A stretch of 33,079 nucleotides of DNA from Thermoleophilia bacterium (GTDB taxonomy: Bacteria; Actinomycetota; Thermoleophilia; Gaiellales; Gaiellaceae). A program made the position numbers and the translations under genes. Positions within the stretch are counted from its first letter, which is position 1; the number at the start of each line of letters is the position of its first letter. The DNA lies in contig JADGPD010000019.1 of NCBI GenBank assembly GCA_017882615.1, forward strand, positions 1-33,079. Reading direction: 5' to 3'. Shown in pieces: positions 1 through 8,395 of the stretch. The notes below the pieces were generated by a model. That model did no database searches and was not told the origin of the DNA. It saw only the letters and a list, made by a program, of their open reading frames with translations.

Positions 1-794
1 ACCCCAGGCAGCCCGAAGCCCTCTTGGTAGCCGAGGGTAAGGAAGACGGCCGACCTGCGCAGCACGGCGGCAACCTCCCCCGCCGGCAAGCCGTCGATCG
101 CGACCACCTCGACGCCGTCGAGCGCGGTCCGGGCCGCGAGAGTCGCCAGCACACGCCTCGCGTCTTCGCAGTTACGGCGTGGCATGTAGGCGATTTGCAG
201 CGCTTTGTCCTCCTCGAAGCGAAACAGCTCGGTGTTGATGCTGTTACGAACGCGGAAGACGCGGGCACCGGGAAAGGCGTGCTCCATGAAGCGAACACTG
301 TCCCGCGAAGGGACTATGGTCGCGACGACCTCGGGGTTGCGGTAGGGAAACGGGAATCCGCGCGGATCGGGCGGGTAAAGGTTGAAAGTGTTGTAAACGC
401 CCTGGTTGAAGATGACCTTCGGCGTCCCCGGGGCGATCTCGGCGATCCGCGGGCCGTAGATCTCCGGCACGACCACGACGTCGTCCTCGGAGATCGAGAA
501 GCTCGCCGGCCCCTTCAGCTGAGCGAAGGGGCGGTCTACCGGCCCCGGCCAGTAGTGAGAGCGGACGCGGCGCGCGATCCGCGCGGGCAGCGACGAGGAC
601 TTGCGCCGGTAGCGCTTGTTCGACCAGCCGAGCACGGGCACCTCGAACTTGGTCCAGCGGTAGCGGAAGCCGCGCCGCTCCTGAACGACATAGGCGTCGA
701 AGCCGTGCCGGCGCAGGATGTCCGCGTGGCGATAGATGGTTCGGATTCCTCCGAAGGGCACTTCGTCGTCGGTGCAGAGGAAATAGATCGGCAT
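1..794 (-). CDS. GT4-like glycosyltransferase, C-terminus cut off by window edge
   Basis: The reading frame opens at ATG 794 and runs off the left edge without a stop, giving about 264 codons. The N-terminus (MPIYFLCTDDEVPFGGIRTI) has the GG-x-R/x-x-Y pattern of GT-B family 4 glycosyltransferases. At the left edge the sequence GYQEGFGLP matches the start of the family's E-x7-E nucleotide-sugar-binding segment, so roughly the last 80-100 residues are missing. An in-frame TAA lies at 830-828, which fixes the start region; a GGAG sits about 12 bases upstream of the ATG. It probably adds a sugar to a lipid-linked repeat unit on the cytoplasmic face of the membrane. It is divergent from the next GT4 gene and belongs to the same polysaccharide locus. 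Sugar specificity cannot be read from sequence. Confidence 0.8.
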   Translation of the reverse strand, partial: MPIYFLCTDDEVPFGGIRTIYRHADILRRHGFDAYVVQERRGFRYRWTKFEVPVLGWSNKRYRRKSSSLPARIARRVRSHYWPGPVDRPFAQLKGPASFSISEDDVVVVPEIYGPRIAEIAPGTPKVIFNQGVYNTFNLYPPDPRGFPFPYRNPEVVATIVPSRDSVRFMEHAFPGARVFRVRNSINTELFRFEEDKALQIAYMPRRNCEDARRVLATLAARTALDGVEVVAIDGLPAGEVAAVLRRSAVFLTLGYQEGFGLPG

Positions 795-942
795 GAGGTC
801 GTGATCTCCGAACGCGCGAGCGCTAAGTTAGCACCGGTAACGTGGACTATCTCTCTCCAGGCACCCTACTCGCCCCGGCGCTCGCCGGCTCCCCCGAGGC
901 ACGCTGCTCCGGGCTCGCTAACCCTCTCGTGAGGCAATGACG
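795..942. promoter_or_regulatory. Divergent intergenic region between two GT genes
   Basis: This short region must hold promoters for both flanking glycosyltransferase genes. It contains an 11-base palindrome, GCTAAGTTAGC (822-832), that could be an operator or part of a -10 region. No convincing -35/-10 pair was found on either strand. Confidence 0.3.
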
Positions 943-1971
943 ATGCGGCTGGCTCTCTTTGCGCATTCGGCCGAGGAGAACGGGCTCGGGCGAGCCTTCG
1001 CCCTCTGGCTGGTCGCCAAGGAGCTCGGTTGGGAGACTCGCGTCGTCGCGCCGGCGACAAACAAGCCGTGGGGACCGCTGGCCCAGGAGAGGGCCTTCGT
1101 CGGCGACCTGGAAGCGGATGCTCGCGCAGCCGCAGCCTGGTGCGACGTGCTGCTGGCGCTCAAGCCCTGGCCGGGTTCGCTCGACCTGGCGATCGAGCTC
1201 GGTCGAGCCCAGCGCAAGCCCGTCGCGCTTGATGTCGACGACCCCGACTGGGAGGACATGTTCGGCGAGCGACGGCGCCGCCAGATCGCGACTTTCGTTC
1301 AACTCTCGGCGCGCGGGCGCCCGCCACTGCATGCCTATCGTCTGCGCTGGGCAGCCTCGCGCCTGAGTGCCGTTCTCGTCTCGAACCCCGCTCTCGAGCG
1401 CTGGTACCGAAAGGCCAGCGTGATCCCTCATGCGCGCACGCCCCGAGCACCGGGCGCTCCGCACCGGCGCTCGGAAGAGATCGAGATCGCCTTCGTCGGC
1501 TCGGTCAGAGCACACAAGGGAGTCGAGACCCTCCGTCAGGCCGTCGATCGCGCCGGCGGGATGCGGTTGACGATTACCGGCACGGCGCCGCTCGATGCGC
1601 GTCAGAACGAGCACTGGACGGGCGAGACGTCTCTGGAAGAGGGCCTCGAGATTCTCGATCGAGCAGACGTAGCGGTGATTCCGTCCCACGACTGGACATA
1701 CAGCCGCGGACAGCTGCCCGTGAAGCTGATCGACGCCATGATGGCCGGGCGGGCGGTTGTGGGAAGCGACCTCGGCCCCATTCGCTGGGCGCTTGCGGGC
1801 ACCGGCATCGTCGTTCCCCCGACAGACGTGGAAGCGCTGGCGACGGCTCTCGACTCACTCCGCTCTCCCGCTGTCCGGATCGATCTCGGCGCGCGCGCTC
1901 GCGAGCGCGCGCTGGCTGCCTTCACGCCCGCCGCAATCGCCCCCGCCCTAGCCGCGGCGCTTGCTCTCTAG
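943..1971 (+). CDS. GT4 family glycosyltransferase
   Basis: Predicted cytoplasmic GT-B glycosyltransferase of about 342 residues. The N-terminal half has the acceptor-side fold (RLALFAHSAEENGLGRAFAL). The C-terminal half has the nucleotide-sugar domain, with a typical domain-opening strand (IAFVGSVRAHKGVETL) near residue 182 and a helix (LPVKLIDAMMAGRAVVGSD) in place of the E-x7-E segment, where the second acidic residue is D. ATGs occur at 937 and 943. GAGG at 931-934 lies only 2 bases from the first but 8 from the second, so 943 is preferred. It is convergent with the next GT4 gene and divergent from the first. It likely transfers one sugar of the exopolysaccharide repeat unit; donor and linkage are unknown. 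Confidence 0.85.
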   Translation: MRLALFAHSAEENGLGRAFALWLVAKELGWETRVVAPATNKPWGPLAQERAFVGDLEADARAAAAWCDVLLALKPWPGSLDLAIELGRAQRKPVALDVDDPDWEDMFGERRRRQIATFVQLSARGRPPLHAYRLRWAASRLSAVLVSNPALERWYRKASVIPHARTPRAPGAPHRRSEEIEIAFVGSVRAHKGVETLRQAVDRAGGMRLTITGTAPLDARQNEHWTGETSLEEGLEILDRADVAVIPSHDWTYSRGQLPVKLIDAMMAGRAVVGSDLGPIRWALAGTGIVVPPTDVEALATALDSLRSPAVRIDLGARARERALAAFTPAAIAPALAAALAL

Positions 1972-2013
1972 CGCACTCGCTACGACGAGCGTCTCAGAGT
2001 TCGCCTTTCCGGC

Positions 2014-3105
2014 TCAGTCGAGGATCTCTTCGTAGAGCGACTCGAAAGCCGCCGCCATTCGAGCCGCGGTCAAGTGCTCGCGGGCGATCTCCCGGCCGCG
2101 CCGGCCCATAGCGGCGCGCAGCTCCGGATCGCCGGCCAGCCGCTCAAGCGCGCTCGCGAGAGCTTCGGCGTCATCGGCCTCGACCAAGAGACCTGTCTCG
2201 CCGTCTCTGACCGCCTCGTCGATGCTGCCCACTTTCGCGGCGACGACCGGCAGGCCCGCGAGCATCGCCTCGGGAATGACGAGCGGAAAGGCTTCCCAGC
2301 GCGAAGGAACTGCGAGTAGGTCGGCTGCCCCCAGGTACGGCCGAGCGTCGTCCACCCAGCCGATCATCTGCACGCGCTCGCCGAGCTCCAGCTCGTCCCT
2401 CAACTGCTCCAGTTCTGAGCGGCGCGGTCCATCTCCGATCAGAAGAAGCGAGACGCCGGGGAGCCCCGCCAGCGCACGGAGTAGAACGTCGAAACCTTTC
2501 TGTCGAGATAGGCGGCCGACCGCAACGACGAGAGTTCCCGGGACGGAACGAGGAATCGACGGAATCTCCACATCGGCGATTCCGTTGTAGATCGTGCGGA
2601 TCGATCCCTGCTCGAGGCCGATCATGGATTCGAGAGCGCGAGCCGATCGTGTCCCGACGGCGACGTGAGCCGCAAGCCTGCGAGAGGTCGCCCGCTTCAG
2701 GCGTCGCTGGAAACCGCCGGAGGGGGCGACGGGTAGTTGCTCGACAGCGACAACTCGAGTGCCGGGCGTGAGAAGAGCGGCGGCGATTCCGTACTGACAC
2801 GACCAAGGTTGGCGGAGATTCGCGTGGAAGACGTCGGGCTTCAAGCGCCGCAGCGCCCGCACGTGGGCCAAGATCGGGCGGAGGTCGAACTTGTTACGCA
2901 CCGGCGGGACAACCAACGTGCGGCAGCCCGGTCGGGCATCGGCGATCCGGGAAACGATCGCTTCGTCGACGCCGACTACCGTGACCTCGATATCCGGGCG
3001 CAGAGCGCCTACGAGATTGGCGAGCGAGTGCTCGGCACCGCCTATCTCGGTGGCATCCGAGTAGACCGCGAGACGGAGAGGACGGCTCCGGCGGAAGGCG
3101 CTCAT
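2014..3105 (-). CDS. GT4 family glycosyltransferase
   Basis: A 363-residue GT-B glycosyltransferase with all GT4 landmarks: N-terminal loop (YSDATEIGGAEHSLANL) near residue 15, domain-two opener (VAVGRLSRQKGFDVLLRAL) near residue 190, and a classical E-x7-E (EAFPLVIPEAMLAGLPVVA) near residue 270. No membrane segment is apparent. Its ATG overlaps the stop of the upstream gene by 4 bases (ATGA), so the two are translationally coupled in one minus-strand operon with the flippase. Its N-terminus resembles that of the GT4 encoded at 7116-8228, suggesting paralogues acting on successive residues of the same repeat unit (inference). Confidence 0.88.
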   Translation of the reverse strand: MSAFRRSRPLRLAVYSDATEIGGAEHSLANLVGALRPDIEVTVVGVDEAIVSRIADARPGCRTLVVPPVRNKFDLRPILAHVRALRRLKPDVFHANLRQPWSCQYGIAAALLTPGTRVVAVEQLPVAPSGGFQRRLKRATSRRLAAHVAVGTRSARALESMIGLEQGSIRTIYNGIADVEIPSIPRSVPGTLVVAVGRLSRQKGFDVLLRALAGLPGVSLLLIGDGPRRSELEQLRDELELGERVQMIGWVDDARPYLGAADLLAVPSRWEAFPLVIPEAMLAGLPVVAAKVGSIDEAVRDGETGLLVEADDAEALASALERLAGDPELRAAMGRRGREIAREHLTAARMAAAFESLYEEILD

Positions 3106-4241
3106 TCGCGCCTACCCCGCTCTGCCAGTACCTCGCGATAGACGGCGAGATGGGCTCGACCGACGCTCTCCAGGTCGGGCGGCTCGGGGGGAGGCGGAAT
3201 CAGCTCGCCCGTGACCGCGGCGCTCCAGGCATCTACGGTGCGCGGAATCGCGACACCGGCAGCCGACGAAGTAACGGCCGCGGCGAGCTCTGGCGTGTCG
3301 GAAGCGATCACCGGCACTCCGAGCGCACGCGAGAGATGAAGAAGCCCGCTCTCGCTGGCATCTACGTAGGGGAGGAGGAGCATGTCGGAGGCCGCCACGG
3401 CAAGCTGCAGATCGAGGTCGGAAGCATATCCGAGGCGGACATCGGCTCGACCCGTCTTTTCGAGGCGCTCGATCACGGGACGTTCCGTCTCGGCCAGCAA
3501 CTCGCCGAGCACGAGCAGCCTCGGCGCGTCCTCGCCTAGGCTCTCCCAGACGTCGGCTAGTAGCCCGTAGCCCTTGTATGGCCGAATGAAACCGAGCGCG
3601 GCTGCGATCCGCCCCTCTTCCGGCAAGTCCAGGCGCCGCCTCGCTTCGAGACGCGAAACGCAAACGATGTCATCGGGGACGGGGTGCGCGATCACTGCCG
3701 CGGCGACGCCGGCGAGCGAGTGGACGGCTTCGGCCGCGAGAGCCGTGTGCACGACGACGCGGTCGACTGCGCGGTAGATCGAGGCGAACCAATGCGGGTC
3801 GCGCTCGCTCTGCTCGAACGGCAGAACGTCGTGAGCAGTCCAGACGACGGCGACGCGTCGAGTCATCCGGCGCAGCAAAAAGGCGTCGAAGCGGCGGTTG
3901 AGCGGCGCCTGGAAATGAACGACGTCGGGATGGCGCCGGCGTACGTAGCTCCTGATGGCACGGGCTGAGCCGTACCAGGTCAGGATCCGCCGCAGGTAGA
4001 AGCCCGGGCCAGCGCGATCGGGCTTGCCCCAGCGATCGGCGGGAAGGCGCCGCTCGATGCGAAGATCGTCATCGGCGAGCTCGAGCGCAACGCTCGCAAG
4101 GATCTCCGCCTCGATGTCCGCCAGGCGAAGCGCCCTTGCGACCAGTCGCGTGTATGCCGCGATCCCGCCCCGCGAGGACGGATCGACGAGGACGACCCGT
4201 AGCGCGTCCGAAGTCTCTCGCGGATCAGGCGATTTGTCCAC
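3102..4241 (-). CDS. GT4-like glycosyltransferase
   Basis: Predicted GT-B glycosyltransferase of about 379 residues. It shows the N-terminal GGIAAYTRLVARAL loop, an acceptor-side segment (WTAHDVLPFE), a domain-two opener (ALGFIRPYKGYGLLADVW) and, instead of a strict E-x7-E, a SESGLLHLSRALGVPVIAS segment common in one branch of GT4 enzymes. The frame is open up to 4319, but a perfect AGGAGG (4249-4254) lies 7 bases before the GTG at 4241. Starting there leaves only a 17-base overlap with the end of the flippase gene, so this start is chosen. The gene is sandwiched between the flippase and another GT4 with overlapping ends, so all three are co-translated. Donor and acceptor are unknown. Confidence 0.85.
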   Translation of the reverse strand: MDKSPDPRETSDALRVVLVDPSSRGGIAAYTRLVARALRLADIEAEILASVALELADDDLRIERRLPADRWGKPDRAGPGFYLRRILTWYGSARAIRSYVRRRHPDVVHFQAPLNRRFDAFLLRRMTRRVAVVWTAHDVLPFEQSERDPHWFASIYRAVDRVVVHTALAAEAVHSLAGVAAAVIAHPVPDDIVCVSRLEARRRLDLPEEGRIAAALGFIRPYKGYGLLADVWESLGEDAPRLLVLGELLAETERPVIERLEKTGRADVRLGYASDLDLQLAVAASDMLLLPYVDASESGLLHLSRALGVPVIASDTPELAAAVTSSAAGVAIPRTVDAWSAAVTGELIPPPPEPPDLESVGRAHLAVYREVLAERGRRE

Positions 4242-5748
4242 TCTTCCGCCTCCTGAGGAAATCGAGCAATGTGCGCCGCTCAGCGGCGGAGAGCGCCGTA
4301 ACAAAGGCAACGGCGACATACGTGGCCACGATCGCGGCTCCAGCGAGGGTGACGAGAGCGAGGTTGTCGAGACCCATTCTCAGTAGGACAAAGCCGACCC
4401 CGAGAGCAAGAGCAGCCGGAATGAGAAACTGACGAGCGAGCAGACCGATCAGCGAGTAGAGCTTCAACCCAGTCCGGCGACAGATGTACGGCAGAAGGAT
4501 GATCAGCTGGGTGATAACCGCCGCGATCAGGGTTCCGAGCGCAACGCCCGAGATGCCGATGGTCTTACAGAGAATCACGCTCAGGCTGAGGTTCAGTACC
4601 GCTTCGAACAGGTTGATGCGAGCGGGGAACTTGACGTCGCCCATGCCGCGAAGCACGAGCACGCCTGTCTGCGCGACCGCGTAGACAAGAGCCGTCGTTG
4701 ACAGGTAGATGACGACAAGCGCCGCTTCGTCGAACTGCGGCCCAACCCAAACGCGGATTGCCGGCCGAGCGAGCACTCCCAACACGATCGTAAGCGGAGT
4801 CGCAACCCCGATTGCGATTCGCGTGCCCGCGATCAGCGTCCCGCGGATCGACTCCTTCCGCCCCGAGGCGGAGAGCTCCGAGGCGTGCGGAAAGAACATG
4901 GTCAGGAGCGGAGTCGTGAAGCGGCTGGTGAGTGCGGCCAGCTTCGAGCCGACGGCGTAGACACCGGCCTGCGGCACGCCCGAGATCAAACCGACGACGA
5001 TCGGATCGAGGCCGCCGATGACGACCTCCGCGAAGTCGGTGAGCGCGATCCATCCAGACATGCTCATGAGCGGCTTGAGAAGCGAGCGATCGACATACCG
5101 GCGCCTGAGCGGAGGCCCACCACAGAGGCCGCGAACCATCGCGTATCGGGCGACCTGCGAAGCAACACTGAGGCTCACGCCGGCCACGCCGATAGCGATC
5201 AGGCCGCCGCCAAGAGCGAGTATCACCGTCCAGGCGACCGCCTGGGCGACCGCGGTGGCGGTGAGCGTTGCGTTCAGCAGCTCGAAGCGCTGGAAGCCGC
5301 TCAGCGCCGAGCCGAACGTATCGGCGGGAATCGCGACGGCCAGATCGGCGACTGACAGCGCGACAAGGATCATCGCCGCGAGCTTGAGATCGGCGCTGAC
5401 ATGGAATAGCGCCGGGAACAGGAACGCCAAGCCGGGCGCCGCCAGGAGCAGCGCCAGACCGGGCAGCGAGAGCGCGGCGCAAGAGGTGGCGATGGTGCGG
5501 CGGACGCGCTCGATGTCCCCCATCGCGTTGCCCTCGGCGACGTACTTGATCGCGGCCTTGCTGAAGCCGAACTTGAGCAGGTCGAAATAGAGTACGAGCG
5601 AGGTCACGAGAACCCACGTCCCGTAGGCCTCCTTCCCGAGCCCCCGAACGAGGATCGGCGTGACCAGGAGCGCAAGCGCGAGCGTGACGAATGCGTTCGC
5701 GTAGTTCGCAAGCGCGTTGCGTCGGAATCGCGTCGGCAGGGTATTCAT
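4225..5748 (-). CDS. Wzx-type polysaccharide flippase (MATE/MVF superfamily)
   Basis: A 507-residue integral membrane protein with about 12-14 hydrophobic helices. It opens with the RRNALANYANAFVTLALALL segment typical of the polysaccharide biosynthesis (PST/Wzx) transporter family. The following LGKEAYGTWVLVTSLVLYFD segment resembles Wzx proteins, where the first helices are amphipathic with conserved G-x-x-x-YG. Its role would be to move undecaprenyl-linked repeat units across the cytoplasmic membrane. The frame extends upstream to 5853, but those 35 residues are Arg-rich and unlike the family, so ATG 5748 is preferred; no strong Shine-Dalgarno is present. It heads the minus-strand operon with two GT4 genes and is divergent from the GT2 gene. 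Confidence 0.88.
   Translation of the reverse strand: MNTLPTRFRRNALANYANAFVTLALALLVTPILVRGLGKEAYGTWVLVTSLVLYFDLLKFGFSKAAIKYVAEGNAMGDIERVRRTIATSCAALSLPGLALLLAAPGLAFLFPALFHVSADLKLAAMILVALSVADLAVAIPADTFGSALSGFQRFELLNATLTATAVAQAVAWTVILALGGGLIAIGVAGVSLSVASQVARYAMVRGLCGGPPLRRRYVDRSLLKPLMSMSGWIALTDFAEVVIGGLDPIVVGLISGVPQAGVYAVGSKLAALTSRFTTPLLTMFFPHASELSASGRKESIRGTLIAGTRIAIGVATPLTIVLGVLARPAIRVWVGPQFDEAALVVIYLSTTALVYAVAQTGVLVLRGMGDVKFPARINLFEAVLNLSLSVILCKTIGISGVALGTLIAAVITQLIILLPYICRRTGLKLYSLIGLLARQFLIPAALALGVGFVLLRMGLDNLALVTLAGAAIVATYVAVAFVTALSAAERRTLLDFLRRRKSGQIA
4249..4254 (-). promoter_or_regulatory. Shine-Dalgarno AGGAGG that sets a GTG start
   Basis: AGGAGG on the minus strand, 7 bases before GTG 4241, inside the 3' end of the flippase gene. 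It decides the start of the downstream GT4 against an upstream in-frame alternative. Confidence 0.8.
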
Positions 5749-5925
5749 CGGGCGCGTGCCGATCGCATTACGAGACCGAATTCGTAATAGGGCAAGATCG
5801 CGATCATTTCCCTTTCGAGCGCGCCGAACATCGTCGAGCGCAACAGCCCACAAGTTCTCGACCGCCGCAGCCGATCACAATATATGGAATCGCGATAACG
5901 TTCAGACCTCCGCCCCCTTCAGCGA
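5749..5925. promoter_or_regulatory. Divergent control region between flippase and GT2 genes
   Basis: This region is AT-richer than its surroundings. On the plus strand TCGACC (5858-5863), 17 bases, TATATG (5881-5886) is a plausible sigma-70 promoter for the GT2 gene. Two dyads could be operators: ATTACGA/TCGTAAT (5767-5773 with 5782-5788) and the palindrome GATCGCGATC (5796-5805). No known regulator site was recognised. Confidence 0.4.
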
Positions 5926-7116
5926 ATGACCACCTCATCCTCCAAGTTCTGCCGGACCGCGACGCTTTCGCTGCTGACCGTCGCCGCTATCGGACCCGTT
6001 CTATATCCGCTTTGGCTCGGTTGGCGAACTCGCGGACTTCCCGACCCCGAGCCGCCCGAGCCGACTAGCTGGCCCGACCTCGCTGTCGTAGTCCCGGCCT
6101 TCCGCGAGCAGTCGGTGATAGCCGCCAAGGTCGAAAACCTGCTCGCTAACGGCTACCCGGGCCAACTCGAGGTAATCATTGTCGCCGATGACAAAGAGAC
6201 GGCCGCATCGGCCCGAGCGACATCGGCCCGGGTGATCGCTCCTCCAAAGCGACTGGGAAAAGCCGCGGCATTGAACCTGGGCGTACGCTCGGCCAATTCG
6301 AAGATCGTCGCTATCACGGATGCGAATGCGATGATCGATGCAGGCAGCCTGGAGAAGCTCGTGCGCTGGTTCGACGATCCGAGCATCGGCGCTGTAGCAG
6401 CGGAGAAGCACATCGAGACTACGAGCGGCGAAAGCGCTTACTGGATGTTCGAGTCTTGGCTCAAGCGCCGCGAGAGCCGAACCGGAACGACGATCGGCCT
6501 GATTGGTGAGCTGGCGGCGTTTCGTCGCGAGGAGTATGTCGAGCTTCCCGAGGACATCGCCGTCGACGATCTCTGGCTGGCGCTCGACGTTGTCGAGCGC
6601 GGCGCTCGGATTGCCTACGAGCCCGAGGTCTGCGCAAGCGAAGCCGAGAGTGCCACGATCGCCGACGAGTGGGAGCGCAGAACGCGCATCGTCGCGGGCG
6701 CGAACGATGTGCTCTGGCGACGGCGACGGCTCCTCATACCCGGGAGCAGCCCGGTCGCCGTCCAACTCTGGGGCCATCGCCTCTTCCGCCAGTCGCTGGG
6801 CCCGTTGGCGCACGTCGGACTCGTGCTCATCGCTCTTGCTTCTGTGAGAGAGAGTCGGCTTGCCCGCGGATTTCTGGCGCTTCACGCTTTCGGTGCGTTC
6901 TCGTTTGTCCGCCAGCGACGCGGCCTGTCGAGCGGGCGCTTCGGGCGACTAGCCGCGCAGGTGCTCTTCCTGCAGGCTGTTGGGATCGGTGGGACGATCA
7001 GGTGGGCCCGTGGCGATCGACCCGCGCGCTGGCCCAAGCCCGAGCGCGTACTACCTACATGCGGGGACAGCGGCAATCCGAGCTCTCCCCCGAGCCCGCG
7101 GTCGATGGCGCTCTGA
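5926..7116 (+). CDS. Membrane GT2 family glycosyltransferase
   Basis: A 396-residue processive-type family 2 glycosyltransferase. A transmembrane helix (residues about 10-32) precedes a GT-A domain that opens with LAVVVPAFREQSVIAAKVEN. Probable catalytic acidic sites follow in order: VADDKET (donor binding), ITDANAMI (DxD-like) and VDDLWLAL (general base region). ERRTRIVAGA then stands where related synthases have a Q/R-x-x-RW motif. Two or three hydrophobic segments near residues 285-350 anchor the C-terminus. The layout resembles poly-GlcNAc or hyaluronan synthase-like GT2 enzymes and many EPS-locus transferases. Its stop overlaps the ATG of the following GT4 by one base (TGATG), so the two are coupled. 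Confidence 0.85.
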   Translation: MTTSSSKFCRTATLSLLTVAAIGPVLYPLWLGWRTRGLPDPEPPEPTSWPDLAVVVPAFREQSVIAAKVENLLANGYPGQLEVIIVADDKETAASARATSARVIAPPKRLGKAAALNLGVRSANSKIVAITDANAMIDAGSLEKLVRWFDDPSIGAVAAEKHIETTSGESAYWMFESWLKRRESRTGTTIGLIGELAAFRREEYVELPEDIAVDDLWLALDVVERGARIAYEPEVCASEAESATIADEWERRTRIVAGANDVLWRRRRLLIPGSSPVAVQLWGHRLFRQSLGPLAHVGLVLIALASVRESRLARGFLALHAFGAFSFVRQRRGLSSGRFGRLAAQVLFLQAVGIGGTIRWARGDRPARWPKPERVLPTCGDSGNPSSPPSPRSMAL

Positions 7117-8228
7117 TGGCGCTCGGCACGATTGCGGTCGTCTCCGACAGCGCGGCGTTTGGAGGCGCCGAGCTGTATCTGTCCACTCTCTTGTCCCATC
7201 TCCGCGACGAGTGGCGATTCGTCGCCCTCCTCGGCGATCTCGCCGACGATGAGACGCGGCGGCGCCTCGCCGAAGCCGGCGCCGAGCTGATCATCATCCC
7301 CGGTTTGGGACGCATCCCGCGTGCGCGCGCGATCGCACGCACCGTGCGCGTCCTACGCAAGCTCGATCCGGGCCTCGTTCATGTCAACCTCAGCGATCAG
7401 GGCGATGGGCTCGGACCGCTCATCGCAGCTCGTGCTGCTCGCAAGCGCACGGTCGCGACGCTGCATCTCGTCATCCCCGAGCGGAAACGCTGGCGTGAGC
7501 GAATCTCGGCGAGAGCTCTCCGATCGCCCGAGTCGGTGATAGCCGTATCCGGGTTTGTCAAGGATTACGCACGCGCAGCCGGTGCCAACGCTCTTTCGGT
7601 CTTGAACGGACTCGACATGCCCGAGTTTCAGGCGGAGCCGCGTGCCGTCCTTGGATTGGCGCCGGACGATCTTGTCGTCGGCGGGATTGGCCGCTTACAC
7701 GACCAAAAGGGATGGGACGTGTTCTGCGCTGCTGCCGCGCTGATACGCGACGATCATCCGGAGACGGTCTTCGTTGTCATCGGCGACGGCCCCGATCGGG
7801 CGCGGCTCGAGCAGCTCGGCACAGCGAGCGGAGTGCGCTTTCTCGGATACCGCGAGAACGCTTCGGCGCTGATACGCGCTTTTGACGTCATGGTCGCCCC
7901 TTCGCGCTATGAAGCCTGCGGCCTGGTGGCGATCGAAACCATGCTCGCCGGCGTCCCGATCATCGCCACTTCCGTCGGCGGACTTCCCGAGGTCGTCGCC
8001 GATTGTGGGCAGCTCGTCGCGCCGGAGCGCCCGGATCTGCTTGCCTCGGCGATCATCGAGCTCCTCAATGATCCGGCGGCGCGGACGGCGCACACCGAGC
8101 GAGCCACGGCACGCGCGCACTCGATCTTCAGCCCGGGACGCATGGCGGCCGAGACGAACCGCGTTTACCTCTCAAATAGGCAATCGACCTCTTCGCGAGA
8201 TGCAGGCACGCGCAGCCCGGCGAGCTAG
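7116..8228 (+). CDS. GT4 family glycosyltransferase
   Basis: A 370-residue GT-B enzyme. The ATG overlaps the stop of the GT2 gene (TGATG), which sets the start even though the frame is open further upstream. Landmarks: N-terminal loop (SDSAAFGGAELYLSTLL), HVNLSDQGDG on the acceptor side, ISxSxFV-like VIAVSGFVKDY, domain-two opener (GIGRLHDQKGWDVF) and a full E-x7-E (EACGLVAIETMLAGVPIIAT). It is a close structural match to the GT4 encoded at 2014-3105. It probably extends the lipid-linked repeat unit. Confidence 0.9.
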   Translation: MALGTIAVVSDSAAFGGAELYLSTLLSHLRDEWRFVALLGDLADDETRRRLAEAGAELIIIPGLGRIPRARAIARTVRVLRKLDPGLVHVNLSDQGDGLGPLIAARAARKRTVATLHLVIPERKRWRERISARALRSPESVIAVSGFVKDYARAAGANALSVLNGLDMPEFQAEPRAVLGLAPDDLVVGGIGRLHDQKGWDVFCAAAALIRDDHPETVFVVIGDGPDRARLEQLGTASGVRFLGYRENASALIRAFDVMVAPSRYEACGLVAIETMLAGVPIIATSVGGLPEVVADCGQLVAPERPDLLASAIIELLNDPAARTAHTERATARAHSIFSPGRMAAETNRVYLSNRQSTSSRDAGTRSPAS

Positions 8229-8395
8229 CGAGCTCATTCGCTTGTTCCACCGTTCCGACGACCGATTGGGGAGTCGATCTCGCCTCGGCGGCGACTACCC
8301 GGCGACTACCATTGGTGCAACGTCGACCGGCGATACGCCAGCGCCTGCTCAAGCACCCGTGAACCTCAACGACGACATCCGCCGGTGAGCCCGAG
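8229..8395. other. Intergenic spacer with an 11-base tandem repeat
   Basis: No credible gene is visible. GGCGACTACC occurs twice in tandem (8290-8299 and 8301-8310). No promoter with good spacing was found, so the following gene may be read through from the GT genes. Confidence 0.4.

Noticed and set aside
24-932. An open frame of 302 codons on the plus strand at the left edge
   Set aside because: It is antisense to the partial GT4 gene, which has proper glycosyltransferase motifs; the plus-strand product has none.
5749-5853. 35-residue N-terminal extension of the flippase
   Set aside because: The residues are Arg-rich and unlike the start of Wzx proteins; ATG 5748 gives the family N-terminus.
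6669-7115. N-terminal extension of about 149 codons on the GT4 gene at 7116
   Set aside because: It overlaps the GT2 gene in another frame, is Arg/Ala-rich and unlike any domain. The TGATG junction gives a normal GT4 length.
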